A stretch of 64,000 nucleotides of DNA from Bin55 sp965205545. GTDB taxonomy: Bacteria; Pseudomonadota; Gammaproteobacteria; Pseudomonadales; Azotimanducaceae. The notes beneath the pieces were generated by a model. It ran no database searches and had not been told where the DNA came from. It saw only the letters and a list, made by a program, of their open reading frames with translations. The translations under genes were made by a program, and so were the position numbers. The DNA is taken from contig OZ242170.1 of NCBI GenBank assembly GCA_965205545.1, forward strand, positions 1,178,001 through 1,242,000, written 5' to 3'. Positions 25,536 to 34,078 of the stretch are shown here, piece after piece. Within the stretch, counting starts at the first letter, position 1, and every line of letters starts with the position of its first letter.

Positions 25536-27803
25536 CTAGTCAGACTCCATCTCTCGGATTCTCTGAACCAGAAATTTTGTCAACTCTTCATGGCCGCCAG
25601 CATCTGCCCATCCCGCTGCATTGCCATTGAATTGAGAATCGCGCAGAGTCGGATCAGCTCCGGCTTCGAGTAATAACTCAACCAATCCACGATTGCCGTT
25701 TATCGCCGCGTTGTGAAGTGCCCGCACATTTCCCCACGCACTAGTGTTGGGATCAATTCCTGCCCGCAGCAACGCACCGACCAGTTCGGATTCACCAAGA
25801 TTTCCGGCCTCGAGAAACGCCTCAATAGACGACTCTGATTTCATATCGCTAGCCACTAGGAAATCATCCAGAGTACCGGCGATTCGATGACCGTGCATCT
25901 CAATGAGGAATTGCCACCCTGGACTAACTTCGGCTCCACCTACGACCATCTTGTGGGTCATAGCCAATGTCAGCCCCATCTCACGAGGATGACCTGACGA
26001 AGTCAACAATCCAACCGTGTTATTGCCTGGTCCGCCACGATACGTGTAGTTCCAAGCCTTCGTATCGCATCCCACTTCATCAATGAGGTAATCCATGACT
26101 TCCAAGACGTTGGGGGGAGTGACCTGGCGTTCTCCCTCAAATCCGTTAACTCCGATGTAGTTCAACAGCGTACAGCGATGTGGGCGAGGAGAGCGTGCAT
26201 GGGCAAATTTGGGATTGCTCTCACATATGGACCGCAGCTTCTCTAAGTTGCCCTCTGGAATAGCAGACGCGGCTTCTTCAAATGAGTCTTTCTCCTGCAG
26301 CAAGAGGCGTGAGTCCGGAAGATCCGTCGTCCGGTATCCAAGGAATTCCAACAGTTCATCTTCACAGTGCTTCTCTGTAAGGGCACAATCGATAGGCAGG
26401 CACCCCTCGAAATTTGGGACGTCTATTGCCGCTCCCGTCTCGACAAGCATCCTGCACAGTTCGCTATTGCCACTTATTGCCGCCAAGTGCAGCGCGGAAT
26501 TGCCATCGTAGTCAACCGCACCAGGATTTATTCCACCGTCCAGCAACAATTTCACTGCAACCAAATCGCCATTGCGTACGGCGTGACAAAGCCATAGGTG
26601 GTCTTCGAATCGCCATTCATCGGACGGCGGCAACGCGCGAGACAATTCAATCGCCAAAGAGCGATCATGTGCAAAGCAAGCGCCGACCCAGCGATGAATG
26701 TCTTTGCACTCATTGGTGTCCACACCAAGTTCCTTCAGAAGTTGGATGTAATCGGTACGGTGCAGTGCCGTCGCGGCAGAATTAGGCGTAATCCCTCCGC
26801 CGTTGCTCTGATCCAAGTTCGCCTTGCGATCGACTAGTTTTCTGGCAATCGCGATGGGACTGCCCACGAAAACCGCTTCATGAAGACTATTTCCGCCATA
26901 GCTCTTGGCGGTCTTGTCCCAATTCGGATCCGCTCCCGCGCTTAGTAGTTGGTGGACTAGCTTGTAGTGCTCCAAGTCGATTGCGTGAGGCAGCGCGTGA
27001 CACAAGTGCCACAGCGGTGGGCTGGCGTTGAGCAAATGTTCCATGGAGACCACATCGTTCAGTTCAACTGCATACCACATGGCGCTTCCCTCGTATAGAG
27101 TGGGTCCATCGTCGATATCCGCACCGGCCTCCAATAGCAATTTGACCAGTTCACCGTCGCAACGAAAACCCACAGCGCCTCCAAGCGCGGTCAGGAATCC
27201 GCGTATCGTGTCGCTCTCGTAGAGACCAACACTTGGATCAGCGTTCGCGTCGAGGAGTTGCCGAACTAGCTTTCTAACTTGTGTGCCGCTCCCACGATCA
27301 ATGCAAACCTGGGAACAACACGCGTAAATGATTGGGTGCCACCCAATGGGACCCGAACGAGCGTTCGCATCGATGCCAATCAACCTATCTGACGCATCGG
27401 CCATTCCCAAACACAAAGCCACAGCCGTCGATTCGTTCATCAATCGACCGTCAATTTCCAGGATTTGAGAAACCCTGGCTTCGTTGCCAAAATAGGCTGC
27501 TGCAACTAGCGCGCGCTCTGCCGACTCGAACGAGTGGAATTGTGGTTGCACCAAGCCATCCATGTGAGCGAAGGAATCGAACCCGATGTCTCGAGCTGCT
27601 AGCTCCTTGAATGCCAAGTCGTCCGATGCGCAATCCCCAGAAATTCCGCTTCTGTGCATTAACCATTGAAGATTGGAACTCCTGTCGGCAGCCAACTTTT
27701 GGTAAGCTTCAATGCGGGCGTCAAATTCGACAAAACTAAACTTTGCGACCGCCTTTTCCACGTGAGTGAGAGGTTGCTCAGCTATCTGCATTTGTTGAGG
27801 CAT
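25536..27803 (-). CDS. Ankyrin-repeat protein, copy 2
   Basis: This 755-residue protein is the paralogue of the gene at 22626-24893, with the same length and the same repeat layout. Examples of ankyrin units are SAMWYAVELNDVVSMEHLL, GNSALHLAAISGNSELCRMLV and RALHNAAINGNRGLVELLLEAGADP. Differences are spread along the N-terminal two thirds, while the C-terminal quarter and the block NYTYRGGPGNNTVGLLTSS are almost unchanged, pointing to the conserved part as functionally important. No signal peptide, membrane segment or enzyme domain is seen. It reads toward the argF remnant and away from nrdA. Confidence 0.9.
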   Translation of the reverse strand: MPQQMQIAEQPLTHVEKAVAKFSFVEFDARIEAYQKLAADRSSNLQWLMHRSGISGDCASDDLAFKELAARDIGFDSFAHMDGLVQPQFHSFESAERALVAAAYFGNEARVSQILEIDGRLMNESTAVALCLGMADASDRLIGIDANARSGPIGWHPIIYACCSQVCIDRGSGTQVRKLVRQLLDANADPSVGLYESDTIRGFLTALGGAVGFRCDGELVKLLLEAGADIDDGPTLYEGSAMWYAVELNDVVSMEHLLNASPPLWHLCHALPHAIDLEHYKLVHQLLSAGADPNWDKTAKSYGGNSLHEAVFVGSPIAIARKLVDRKANLDQSNGGGITPNSAATALHRTDYIQLLKELGVDTNECKDIHRWVGACFAHDRSLAIELSRALPPSDEWRFEDHLWLCHAVRNGDLVAVKLLLDGGINPGAVDYDGNSALHLAAISGNSELCRMLVETGAAIDVPNFEGCLPIDCALTEKHCEDELLEFLGYRTTDLPDSRLLLQEKDSFEEAASAIPEGNLEKLRSICESNPKFAHARSPRPHRCTLLNYIGVNGFEGERQVTPPNVLEVMDYLIDEVGCDTKAWNYTYRGGPGNNTVGLLTSSGHPREMGLTLAMTHKMVVGGAEVSPGWQFLIEMHGHRIAGTLDDFLVASDMKSESSIEAFLEAGNLGESELVGALLRAGIDPNTSAWGNVRALHNAAINGNRGLVELLLEAGADPTLRDSQFNGNAAGWADAGGHEELTKFLVQRIREMESD

Positions 27804-27987
27804 TCCGTTTCTATGAGTCCGGTATATTCAGTTTTTTGAATCTCAGGCAATATGTTAGGCTAATGTTGGCAAGCTATTTTCTTTAGGTCAGTTGGGAGAT
27901 AGCTTGTATGGGGGGAATACCAAGCGCGATGGCGCGAGCGACCGTTCTAGGCGTGAGCTTTAGCAGGTATGAAGTCGGGCAGAGACT

Positions 27988-30879
27988 ATGAATAGTGCAG
28001 GAACTCTAAGAGTCATTAAACGCGACGGAACAGTCGTGCCGTTCGATGGCACCAAGATTGTCGCAGCGATAACCAAGGCGTTCATCGCGGTAGAAGGTTC
28101 AGCTTACGTTACAGCAAAGTCTGTTCTAGAACAGATTCAGCAGCTGGCCTCATCAGTTACTGAAAGAATTGGCAGGACAAACCCCGATGGCAGCACCGTA
28201 GACATCGAGGATATACAAGACCAAGTCGAACTCGCTCTGATGCGGGCGGAGCTGCATCGCATTGTCAGAGCATACGTAATTTATCGCGAGCAACGAGCAG
28301 AAAAGCGCCGCGAGAAGGAACTAGCCAACTTTGAACTCTCTGCCAAAACCATAGAGTTTGTTCGGGCTGATGGAACCACTGCACCGCTGGAACAGAGTGT
28401 TTGGACTGGCGTTCTCGACGAAATTTGTGCGGACTTGACCGAAGTCGACCCTGATCGGTTGTTTGACGAGATGCTGAATGATGCACACAACCAAATTACC
28501 GAGAACGAGGTGTTTTCGCTGTTGGCGTTGACGGCGCGGTCGCTGATCGAGGAAGAGCCCGAGTACAGCTACGTTGCGGCGCGAGTGCTGTTTGTGAGCT
28601 TGCGCAATGAGGTTATTGACTATTTGTTCTCGGATGCATTGCAGTTCCAGAAGCAAGACGGCGCACCCGATATGAACGACGTATATGCGCGTTCCCTGCC
28701 CGTGTTCATTGAACGCGGAGTCGAATTGGGCTTTCTCAACCCAGATTTAGCCCAATTTGACTTGCACGAATTGGCAAAGGCTTTAAAGCCGGAACGCGAC
28801 AAACAGTTCACCTACCTGGGATTGCTGACGCTGTACGATCGTTACTTTTTGCACAGCGATAAAACCCGGTTTGAGCTACCACAAATATTCTTTATGCGCG
28901 TAGCCATGGGTCTGGCACTGAACGAGACGTACCGCGAAACCCGCGCAATCGAGTTCTACGAAAAACTCTCTTCGTTCGACTTTATGAGTTCGACTCCAAC
29001 GCTCTTCAATTCTGGCACAGTGCGCTCCCAACTCTCCTCCTGCTACATATCGACGGTACCTGACGACCTGGAAGGCATTTACAGCTCGATTCACGACAAT
29101 GCCATGCTGTCGAAGTGGGCTGGTGGTTTGGGCAACGATTGGACACGTGTTCGAGCGTTGGGATCCTATATTCGAGGAACCAATGGGGAATCCCAAGGCG
29201 TCGTACCTTTCTTGAAGGTCGTCAATGACACAGCCGTAGCGGTAAATCAGGGAGGAAAGCGCAAGGGCGCCGTATGTTCCTATCTCGAAACGTGGCACCT
29301 GGACATCGAGGAATTTCTCGAGCTTCGCAAGAACACAGGTGACGATCGGCGACGCACTCCGGACATGCACACAGCCAATTGGATTCCAGACGTGTTCATG
29401 GAAAGGGTAATGAACAACGATTCATGGACGCTGTTTTCGCCTCATGATTTTCCTGAACTCCATGAACTGCATGGCAGAGAATTTCGCAAAGCCTATGAAG
29501 CGGCGGAAGCAAGAGCGCTTTCAGGAGAAATCAAGCTCTTTAAGGTAGTCGGCGCAGTAGATCTGTGGCGAAAAATGATTACGGCTCTATTCGAAACTGG
29601 TCACCCGTGGATCACCTTCAAGGACCCAATAAACATTCGGTCTCCGCAAAAACACGTTGGCGTCATTCATTCGTCCAATCTTTGTACGGAAATCACACTC
29701 AATACTTCGGACAACGAAATAGCAGTCTGCAACCTTGGCTCGATAAATTTGGCGAATCATATTGGTGAACTCGGCGAGTTGGACTACGACAAGCTTCGTT
29801 CGACCGTTAGAACAGCGATTCGCATGCTTGACAACGTCATAGACATCAACTACTACGCGGTGACGGCGGCTCGCAATTCCAATATGCGACATCGCCCCAT
29901 CGGATTGGGGCTCATGGGGTTTCAAGACGCGTTGTACATCAAGCGAATGCCGTATTGCAGCAAATCTGCCGTTCAGTTCGCCGACAACTCCATGGAGGCC
30001 ATTTCATACTTTGCAATCGAGGCCTCCTCCGACCTCGCAGCGGAGCGAGGAACGTACAGCACCTATGAAGGATCACTGTGGAATCATGGAATGCTGCCCA
30101 TCGATTCTTTGGAACTATTGCAGCAAGAACGCGGCAATTCCGAATACTGTGAGTTCGACACTTCATCGACCATGGATTGGGAGCGACTGCGCGACAAGGT
30201 ACAAGAACAGGGCATGCGCAACTCCAATGTCATGGCCATTGCCCCAACAGCAACAATAGCCAACATTACCGGCGTCACACAGTCAATCGAGCCCACATAT
30301 CAAAATCTCTTTGTCAAAGCGAACCTGTCGGGCAATTTCACCGCCGTAAATCCTTTCCTCATAAATGATCTCAAGAAACTAGGAATGTGGGATCGTGTCA
30401 TGTCCGTTGAATTAAAGGCTAACAATGGCAGCGTTCAGAAAAACGATCAACTGCCAGACGATCTCAAAGAACTCTATAGGACGGCGTTTGAGCTCGACCA
30501 GCATTGGATACTGGAGTGTGCTTCAAGACGTCAAAAGTGGATCGATCAGTCACAGTCTCTAAACATATATTGCGCGAAAGCAAATGGACCTCTGTTAGAT
30601 TCGATCTATCGTGGTGCTTGGAAGCTTGGCCTCAAGACGACCTATTATCTGAGGTCGCTTGGCGCTACAGACGCTGAAAAGTCCACTTTGGAAAACGACG
30701 ATTCCCTCATTTCCGTGAAAGCATCCATCAATGCTCAGGCAAGTTCAGAGCCGTCGTCTGCGACGGTCGCCCCGATCGGCAGCGGTGTAACACAATCTGT
30801 TGCCAGTCAGCTAGCAGGCGATGTTTCAGTGCCGCCATCGTGTTCTATCGATGATCCTGACTGCGAAGCGTGCCAATAG
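27988..30879 (+). CDS. nrdA: Class Ia ribonucleoside-diphosphate reductase, alpha subunit
   Basis: NrdA holds the active site that reduces ribonucleotides to deoxyribonucleotides. The 963 residues equal the length of the Pseudomonas aeruginosa enzyme. Two ATP-cone domains are present, about 7-100 (RVIKRDGTVVPFDGTKI) and 123-205 (EFVRADGTTAPLE); the first kind gives dATP-dependent allosteric control. Catalytic residues are Cys352 in SSCYIST, Asn564-Cys566-Glu568 in SNLCTEI, and Cys581. The C-terminus ends CSIDDPDCEACQ, carrying the shuttle cysteines. nrdB lies 0.7 kb downstream on the same strand, an unusually wide gap for this pair. Confidence 0.97.
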   Translation: MNSAGTLRVIKRDGTVVPFDGTKIVAAITKAFIAVEGSAYVTAKSVLEQIQQLASSVTERIGRTNPDGSTVDIEDIQDQVELALMRAELHRIVRAYVIYREQRAEKRREKELANFELSAKTIEFVRADGTTAPLEQSVWTGVLDEICADLTEVDPDRLFDEMLNDAHNQITENEVFSLLALTARSLIEEEPEYSYVAARVLFVSLRNEVIDYLFSDALQFQKQDGAPDMNDVYARSLPVFIERGVELGFLNPDLAQFDLHELAKALKPERDKQFTYLGLLTLYDRYFLHSDKTRFELPQIFFMRVAMGLALNETYRETRAIEFYEKLSSFDFMSSTPTLFNSGTVRSQLSSCYISTVPDDLEGIYSSIHDNAMLSKWAGGLGNDWTRVRALGSYIRGTNGESQGVVPFLKVVNDTAVAVNQGGKRKGAVCSYLETWHLDIEEFLELRKNTGDDRRRTPDMHTANWIPDVFMERVMNNDSWTLFSPHDFPELHELHGREFRKAYEAAEARALSGEIKLFKVVGAVDLWRKMITALFETGHPWITFKDPINIRSPQKHVGVIHSSNLCTEITLNTSDNEIAVCNLGSINLANHIGELGELDYDKLRSTVRTAIRMLDNVIDINYYAVTAARNSNMRHRPIGLGLMGFQDALYIKRMPYCSKSAVQFADNSMEAISYFAIEASSDLAAERGTYSTYEGSLWNHGMLPIDSLELLQQERGNSEYCEFDTSSTMDWERLRDKVQEQGMRNSNVMAIAPTATIANITGVTQSIEPTYQNLFVKANLSGNFTAVNPFLINDLKKLGMWDRVMSVELKANNGSVQKNDQLPDDLKELYRTAFELDQHWILECASRRQKWIDQSQSLNIYCAKANGPLLDSIYRGAWKLGLKTTYYLRSLGATDAEKSTLENDDSLISVKASINAQASSEPSSATVAPIGSGVTQSVASQLAGDVSVPPSCSIDDPDCEACQ

Positions 30880-31581
30880 AGAGTTCAACTCAAAGACGTA
30901 GAACATCTGTAGATTGATTCGGCAGGTTGTGATTGTTTCGTGCATGAGCGAGCTGTAAATTCAATAGCTAGCACGCTCTGCTTTCAGCGCTATGGTTCAG
31001 CTAGTTCCCGGTGCTAACGAAGACTTGGTGGGTCACCCCGCAAGAGCATTGAATTCTCACCGTGCAAGCCCCAACAAGTAGAAAGTTCGGATAGGGTAAC
31101 GACTCTGGATTCGGCGAATTGGCATCCTAATGGACGCCAGCTGTTGTCTCGAAAAACTGTTAGCTTCACTAGGCACGAAATTGACTTGAATCGTCGGTCC
31201 ATATTCGACGGCTCCTACAGTACCCAAACGCATTTCAGTTCTTGACTTGCAGATGACACTATTGAACAAATTCTCGACCGTGCTGCGAGACGCTCCCGTA
31301 GACGCACTTAATGAGACGTCTAACGATTGGTTGACAGGCTCACAATTCACAGAAACGTCGCGCTAACCGCAGTGCCGAGGTCAATCAGAGCCGAATATAG
31401 ATTCTGAAATTCAGCGAGTACGACGATTAAGATTGCTTTAGGGAGAAGCTAGATTTTGTTCTGTCGAAACCTCGACAGCCAAGCGATGAACCGTGTCAAC
31501 AAAATAGAAAAAAGCCGATAACAAATCGGTACAATGTCATAACAAATCGTTAATTGAATAGGGTTGGGAGGAACGATAAAG
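30880..31581. other. Long non-coding gap between nrdA and nrdB
   Basis: About 700 bases without a credible gene separate the two reductase genes; the only longer frame (31057-31350, minus strand) has no family resemblance. Near the nrdB end there is a perfect 7-4-7 inverted repeat (CTGTCGA, AACC, TCGACAG at 31461-31478) and two direct repeats of ATAACAAATCG. A good Shine-Dalgarno GGAGG sits at 31567-31571. The gap probably carries a separate nrdB promoter. Confidence 0.5.
31518..31549. promoter_or_regulatory. Phased direct repeats upstream of nrdB
   Basis: ATAACAAATCG occurs at 31518-31528 and again at 31539-31549, start to start 21 bases, two turns of the helix. The first copy lies inside an inverted repeat (CCGAT, five bases, ATCGG). 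They end 33 bases before the nrdB ATG. They do not match the NrdR box (ACACWATATATWGTGT-like) or a DnaA box, but the phasing is that of a site bound by two protein units on one face. Confidence 0.45.
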
Positions 31582-32853
31582 ATGCTGACTTGGGACGACG
31601 ACAAGGACGTAGCTGTAACAAGAACGGCGGATACGCTTCCCTCGTCCAAACAGGGCGAAAACAATCACCGTGAACTTCGCAAGGATGCGGGATTATCCAG
31701 TTCTCTTTCTATTCGTGACCCAGAGCAACTGGAGAACGCGAATCAAATGCTTCACGGAACCTCGCAGGCACACCTGCAGAACAAGGCTCAGAACGGAAAT
31801 ATTGACGACGTAGTCTTCTCCGAGGACGAAGACTTCGAGCGAGTTACAGTTGACCAGAAGCGCATCATCAACTGTAGAGCCGACCTCAATCAATTGGTGC
31901 CTCTAAAGTACAACTGGGCATGGCAGAAGTACATGCACGGCTGCAACAATCATTGGATGCCGCAGGAAATCAGCATGTATGCAGATATCGCCCTGTGGAA
32001 GTCCGCCGATGGCTTGTCAGAGGATGAGCGACGCATCGTCAAGCGTAGCTTGGGATTCTTTTCGACCGCTGACTCGCTAGTCGCCAACAATCTAGTGCTA
32101 GCTGTCTATCGATTGATCACGAATCCCGAATGCCGTCAGTATCTGCTGCGCCAAGCGTTTGAAGAAGCTATTCACACGCATGCTTACCAATACTGCATCG
32201 AATCTCTCGGGATGGATGAAGGCGAAATCTTCAACATGTATCACGAAATTCCCTCTGTAGCACGGAAGGCTTCTTGGGCATTGAAGTACACCAAGGAACT
32301 TTCCGACCCAAATTTCACAACGGGAACGATAGAGACGGATAAGACCCTCCTAAAGAACCTCATCGCCTTTTATTGTGTTTTGGAAGGCATATTCTTTTAT
32401 TGCGGATTTACACAAATCCTTTCAATGGGCCGCCAGAACAAGATGGTGGGGACATCTGAACAGTTCCAATACATCCTACGTGATGAGTCCATACACTTGA
32501 ATTTCGGGATCGATGTCATCAATACGATCAATCAAGAGAATCCCCACTTGTGGGATGAAGACATGCAGCAACTGGCTTCGGACATGATCGTTGAAGGAAC
32601 CGAGCTAGAAGTAGCCTACGCTCACGATACGATGCCCCGTGGGATTCTTGGAATGAACGCTCGCAAAATGACCGAGTATCTTCAATACATAGCGAACCGT
32701 CGCCTCGCAAGCATTGGGCTGGAACGACGCTACACTGGAGTATCAAATCCGTTTCCATGGATGTCCGAAGTCATGGATCTGAAGAAGGAGAAGAACTTCT
32801 TCGAAACTCGAGTCACGGAGTATCAGACCGGCGGCGCGCTGTCTTGGGACTAA
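31582..32853 (+). CDS. nrdB: Class Ia ribonucleoside-diphosphate reductase, beta subunit
   Basis: NrdB carries the di-iron centre and tyrosyl radical that start catalysis in NrdA. I prefer the ATG at 31582 (MLTWDDDKD), ten bases after GGAGG, over a TTG at 31564 that would overlap this ribosome-binding site. In the 423-residue protein, likely iron ligands are Asp135 in YADIALWK, Glu195 and His198 in EEAIHTHAYQY, and the Glu/His pair in RDESIHLNFG; Tyr202 is placed like the radical Tyr122 of E. coli. The first 90 residues are polar and variable, as in Pseudomonas NrdB. It converges on a hydrolase gene. Confidence 0.96.
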   Translation: MLTWDDDKDVAVTRTADTLPSSKQGENNHRELRKDAGLSSSLSIRDPEQLENANQMLHGTSQAHLQNKAQNGNIDDVVFSEDEDFERVTVDQKRIINCRADLNQLVPLKYNWAWQKYMHGCNNHWMPQEISMYADIALWKSADGLSEDERRIVKRSLGFFSTADSLVANNLVLAVYRLITNPECRQYLLRQAFEEAIHTHAYQYCIESLGMDEGEIFNMYHEIPSVARKASWALKYTKELSDPNFTTGTIETDKTLLKNLIAFYCVLEGIFFYCGFTQILSMGRQNKMVGTSEQFQYILRDESIHLNFGIDVINTINQENPHLWDEDMQQLASDMIVEGTELEVAYAHDTMPRGILGMNARKMTEYLQYIANRRLASIGLERRYTGVSNPFPWMSEVMDLKKEKNFFETRVTEYQTGGALSWD

Positions 32854-32906
32854 ATTGCAGAGGTTAGCGTCGTCTAGCCGACTTCTCGCTTTGGTGTCGG
32901 TCGCTT

Positions 32907-33830
32907 TCAGCTGCGACTCTCATTAGTACTTGCTTCCTCGATCCATCGGAAGGTCTTTCGCAGTTCAGCAATAAAGGCCAACGGCTGGTCGAGAAACACA
33001 TGGTGACCCGCGTCGGGAATTGCTACTGAACTGAACGGTTCTGGAACTAGCGTTGTCATGTACTCGTTAGTTGTCGCCGTGTAGGAATTGCTATTTGCAC
33101 CGTAGATCACAGCAACCGGCAATTCAAGTGACCGGTAGTCTTCCTCTTGTAGTTCACTGTCCTTGAAGGTCAGCGGCAGGTCCGGATCGAATTTCCACGT
33201 GTATCCCCCGCCGTCAACAGGTTCGACAGATTTCTTGGCAATGTATTGCACGACAAAGGGATTCTCGCAGGGCTGAGGAGGGAATAACCGAAAGCGAGCC
33301 TCGGCCTCGTCTCGACTTGGATATGTTTTGCTTCGACCCCCGCCCGGCATAGATTGCATGTAGTTGCGCTCTGGCTCATCTGGCGCGCGCTTCCCTGAAT
33401 CCACCAGCACCAACCCGGCGAATCGTTCGGGATACTGACTTACGAGTTTGGTTGCCATGCGACCACCGAAACTGTGTCCAATCAAAATCGTCGTGTCTTC
33501 GAGCCCAGCGTGCTCTGCCACTCCCAAGATTTCGTCCATGCAGGTGTCAACGGAGTATTCATACCTGTGGTCGGAGTCTCCCATGCCCGTGAAGTCCAAC
33601 GCTACGGGCTTGTATTCCTCCGTGAAATGAGGAGCTATGAAGTCCCACCATCTGGAATGAGCGTACATTCCGTGAATGAAGAGCACGCTCGATCCGCCCT
33701 TCCCTTCCCATGTGCGATAGACAACGTCACCATCGTCAACTTCGACCACATGCTCCGCCGACGGTGACTCTATTGCATTCCAGAACCAGTTCGGTATTTC
33801 GTTAGTTGTATTCCTATCCCACCGAGCCAA
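32907..33830 (-). CDS. Alpha/beta hydrolase
   Basis: A cytoplasmic alpha/beta-hydrolase-fold protein of 307 residues. The oxyanion-hole motif is FIHGMYAHSRWW at about 51-62, the nucleophile Ser120 lies in GHSFGG, and the catalytic His276 in PDAGHHVFLDQP; DFTGMGDSD at 79-87 is the conserved strand-turn after the oxyanion hole. The acid is probably Asp144 or a later residue. There is no signal peptide. Family members include haloalkane dehalogenases, epoxide hydrolases and esterases; nothing here decides among them. It faces the DUF349 gene divergently. Confidence 0.82.
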   Translation of the reverse strand: MARWDRNTTNEIPNWFWNAIESPSAEHVVEVDDGDVVYRTWEGKGGSSVLFIHGMYAHSRWWDFIAPHFTEEYKPVALDFTGMGDSDHRYEYSVDTCMDEILGVAEHAGLEDTTILIGHSFGGRMATKLVSQYPERFAGLVLVDSGKRAPDEPERNYMQSMPGGGRSKTYPSRDEAEARFRLFPPQPCENPFVVQYIAKKSVEPVDGGGYTWKFDPDLPLTFKDSELQEEDYRSLELPVAVIYGANSNSYTATTNEYMTTLVPEPFSSVAIPDAGHHVFLDQPLAFIAELRKTFRWIEEASTNESRS

Positions 33831-33907
33831 AATGCTTCCCTTCCAAACGAACGCTCGCTATGCCTAACCGCCTACTAGTTGGCAACGGCCACGGAAATTA
33901 GGCCAAC

Positions 33908-33923
33908 TGACAGTCGCCTGTCA
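33908..33923. promoter_or_regulatory. Inverted repeat in a divergent promoter region
   Basis: TGACAG, four bases, CTGTCA forms a perfect 6-4-6 inverted repeat in the 250 bases between the hydrolase and the DUF349 gene. Its central placement suggests an operator, but no regulator gene is adjacent and the symmetry alone could be chance. Confidence 0.3.
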
Positions 33924-34078
33924 TTGCGAATGCCCTATCACAGCTGACACATTTTGTAACATAATGCGATTGGTGCCGACTACTATTGCACCGTGACTAA
34001 CTGCCGCTTAAATTTCAAGCGTAACTGCAAAAAGGCTTGCATTGGGTCACCGATGCAAGTGACCATGGATTCACCGTC

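Larger units (their letters stand above)
25141..27875. repeat. Tandem duplication, copy 2 (argF remnant plus ankyrin gene)
   Basis: Second copy of the unit described at 22231-24966, in the same orientation. The argF part has decayed while the ankyrin reading frame has stayed open for all 755 codons, which is what is expected if only the ankyrin gene is under selection. The upstream flank (CATTCCGTTTCT and GGCAATATGTTAGGCTAATG) is still recognisably like that of copy 1. Confidence 0.9.

Noticed and set aside
22626..27803. The duplicated ankyrin unit as a transposon
   Set aside because: No terminal inverted repeats, transposase or target-site duplication could be seen; it is a simple tandem duplication that includes part of argF.
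31057..31350. A 97-codon minus-strand frame between nrdA and nrdB
   Set aside because: No family resemblance, no ribosome-binding site, and it lies in a region that otherwise looks non-coding.
31461..31478. A LexA-like palindrome (CTGT...ACAG) upstream of nrdB
   Set aside because: The spacing between half-sites is ten bases, not the eight of the E. coli-type SOS box, so I list it only as an unassigned inverted repeat.
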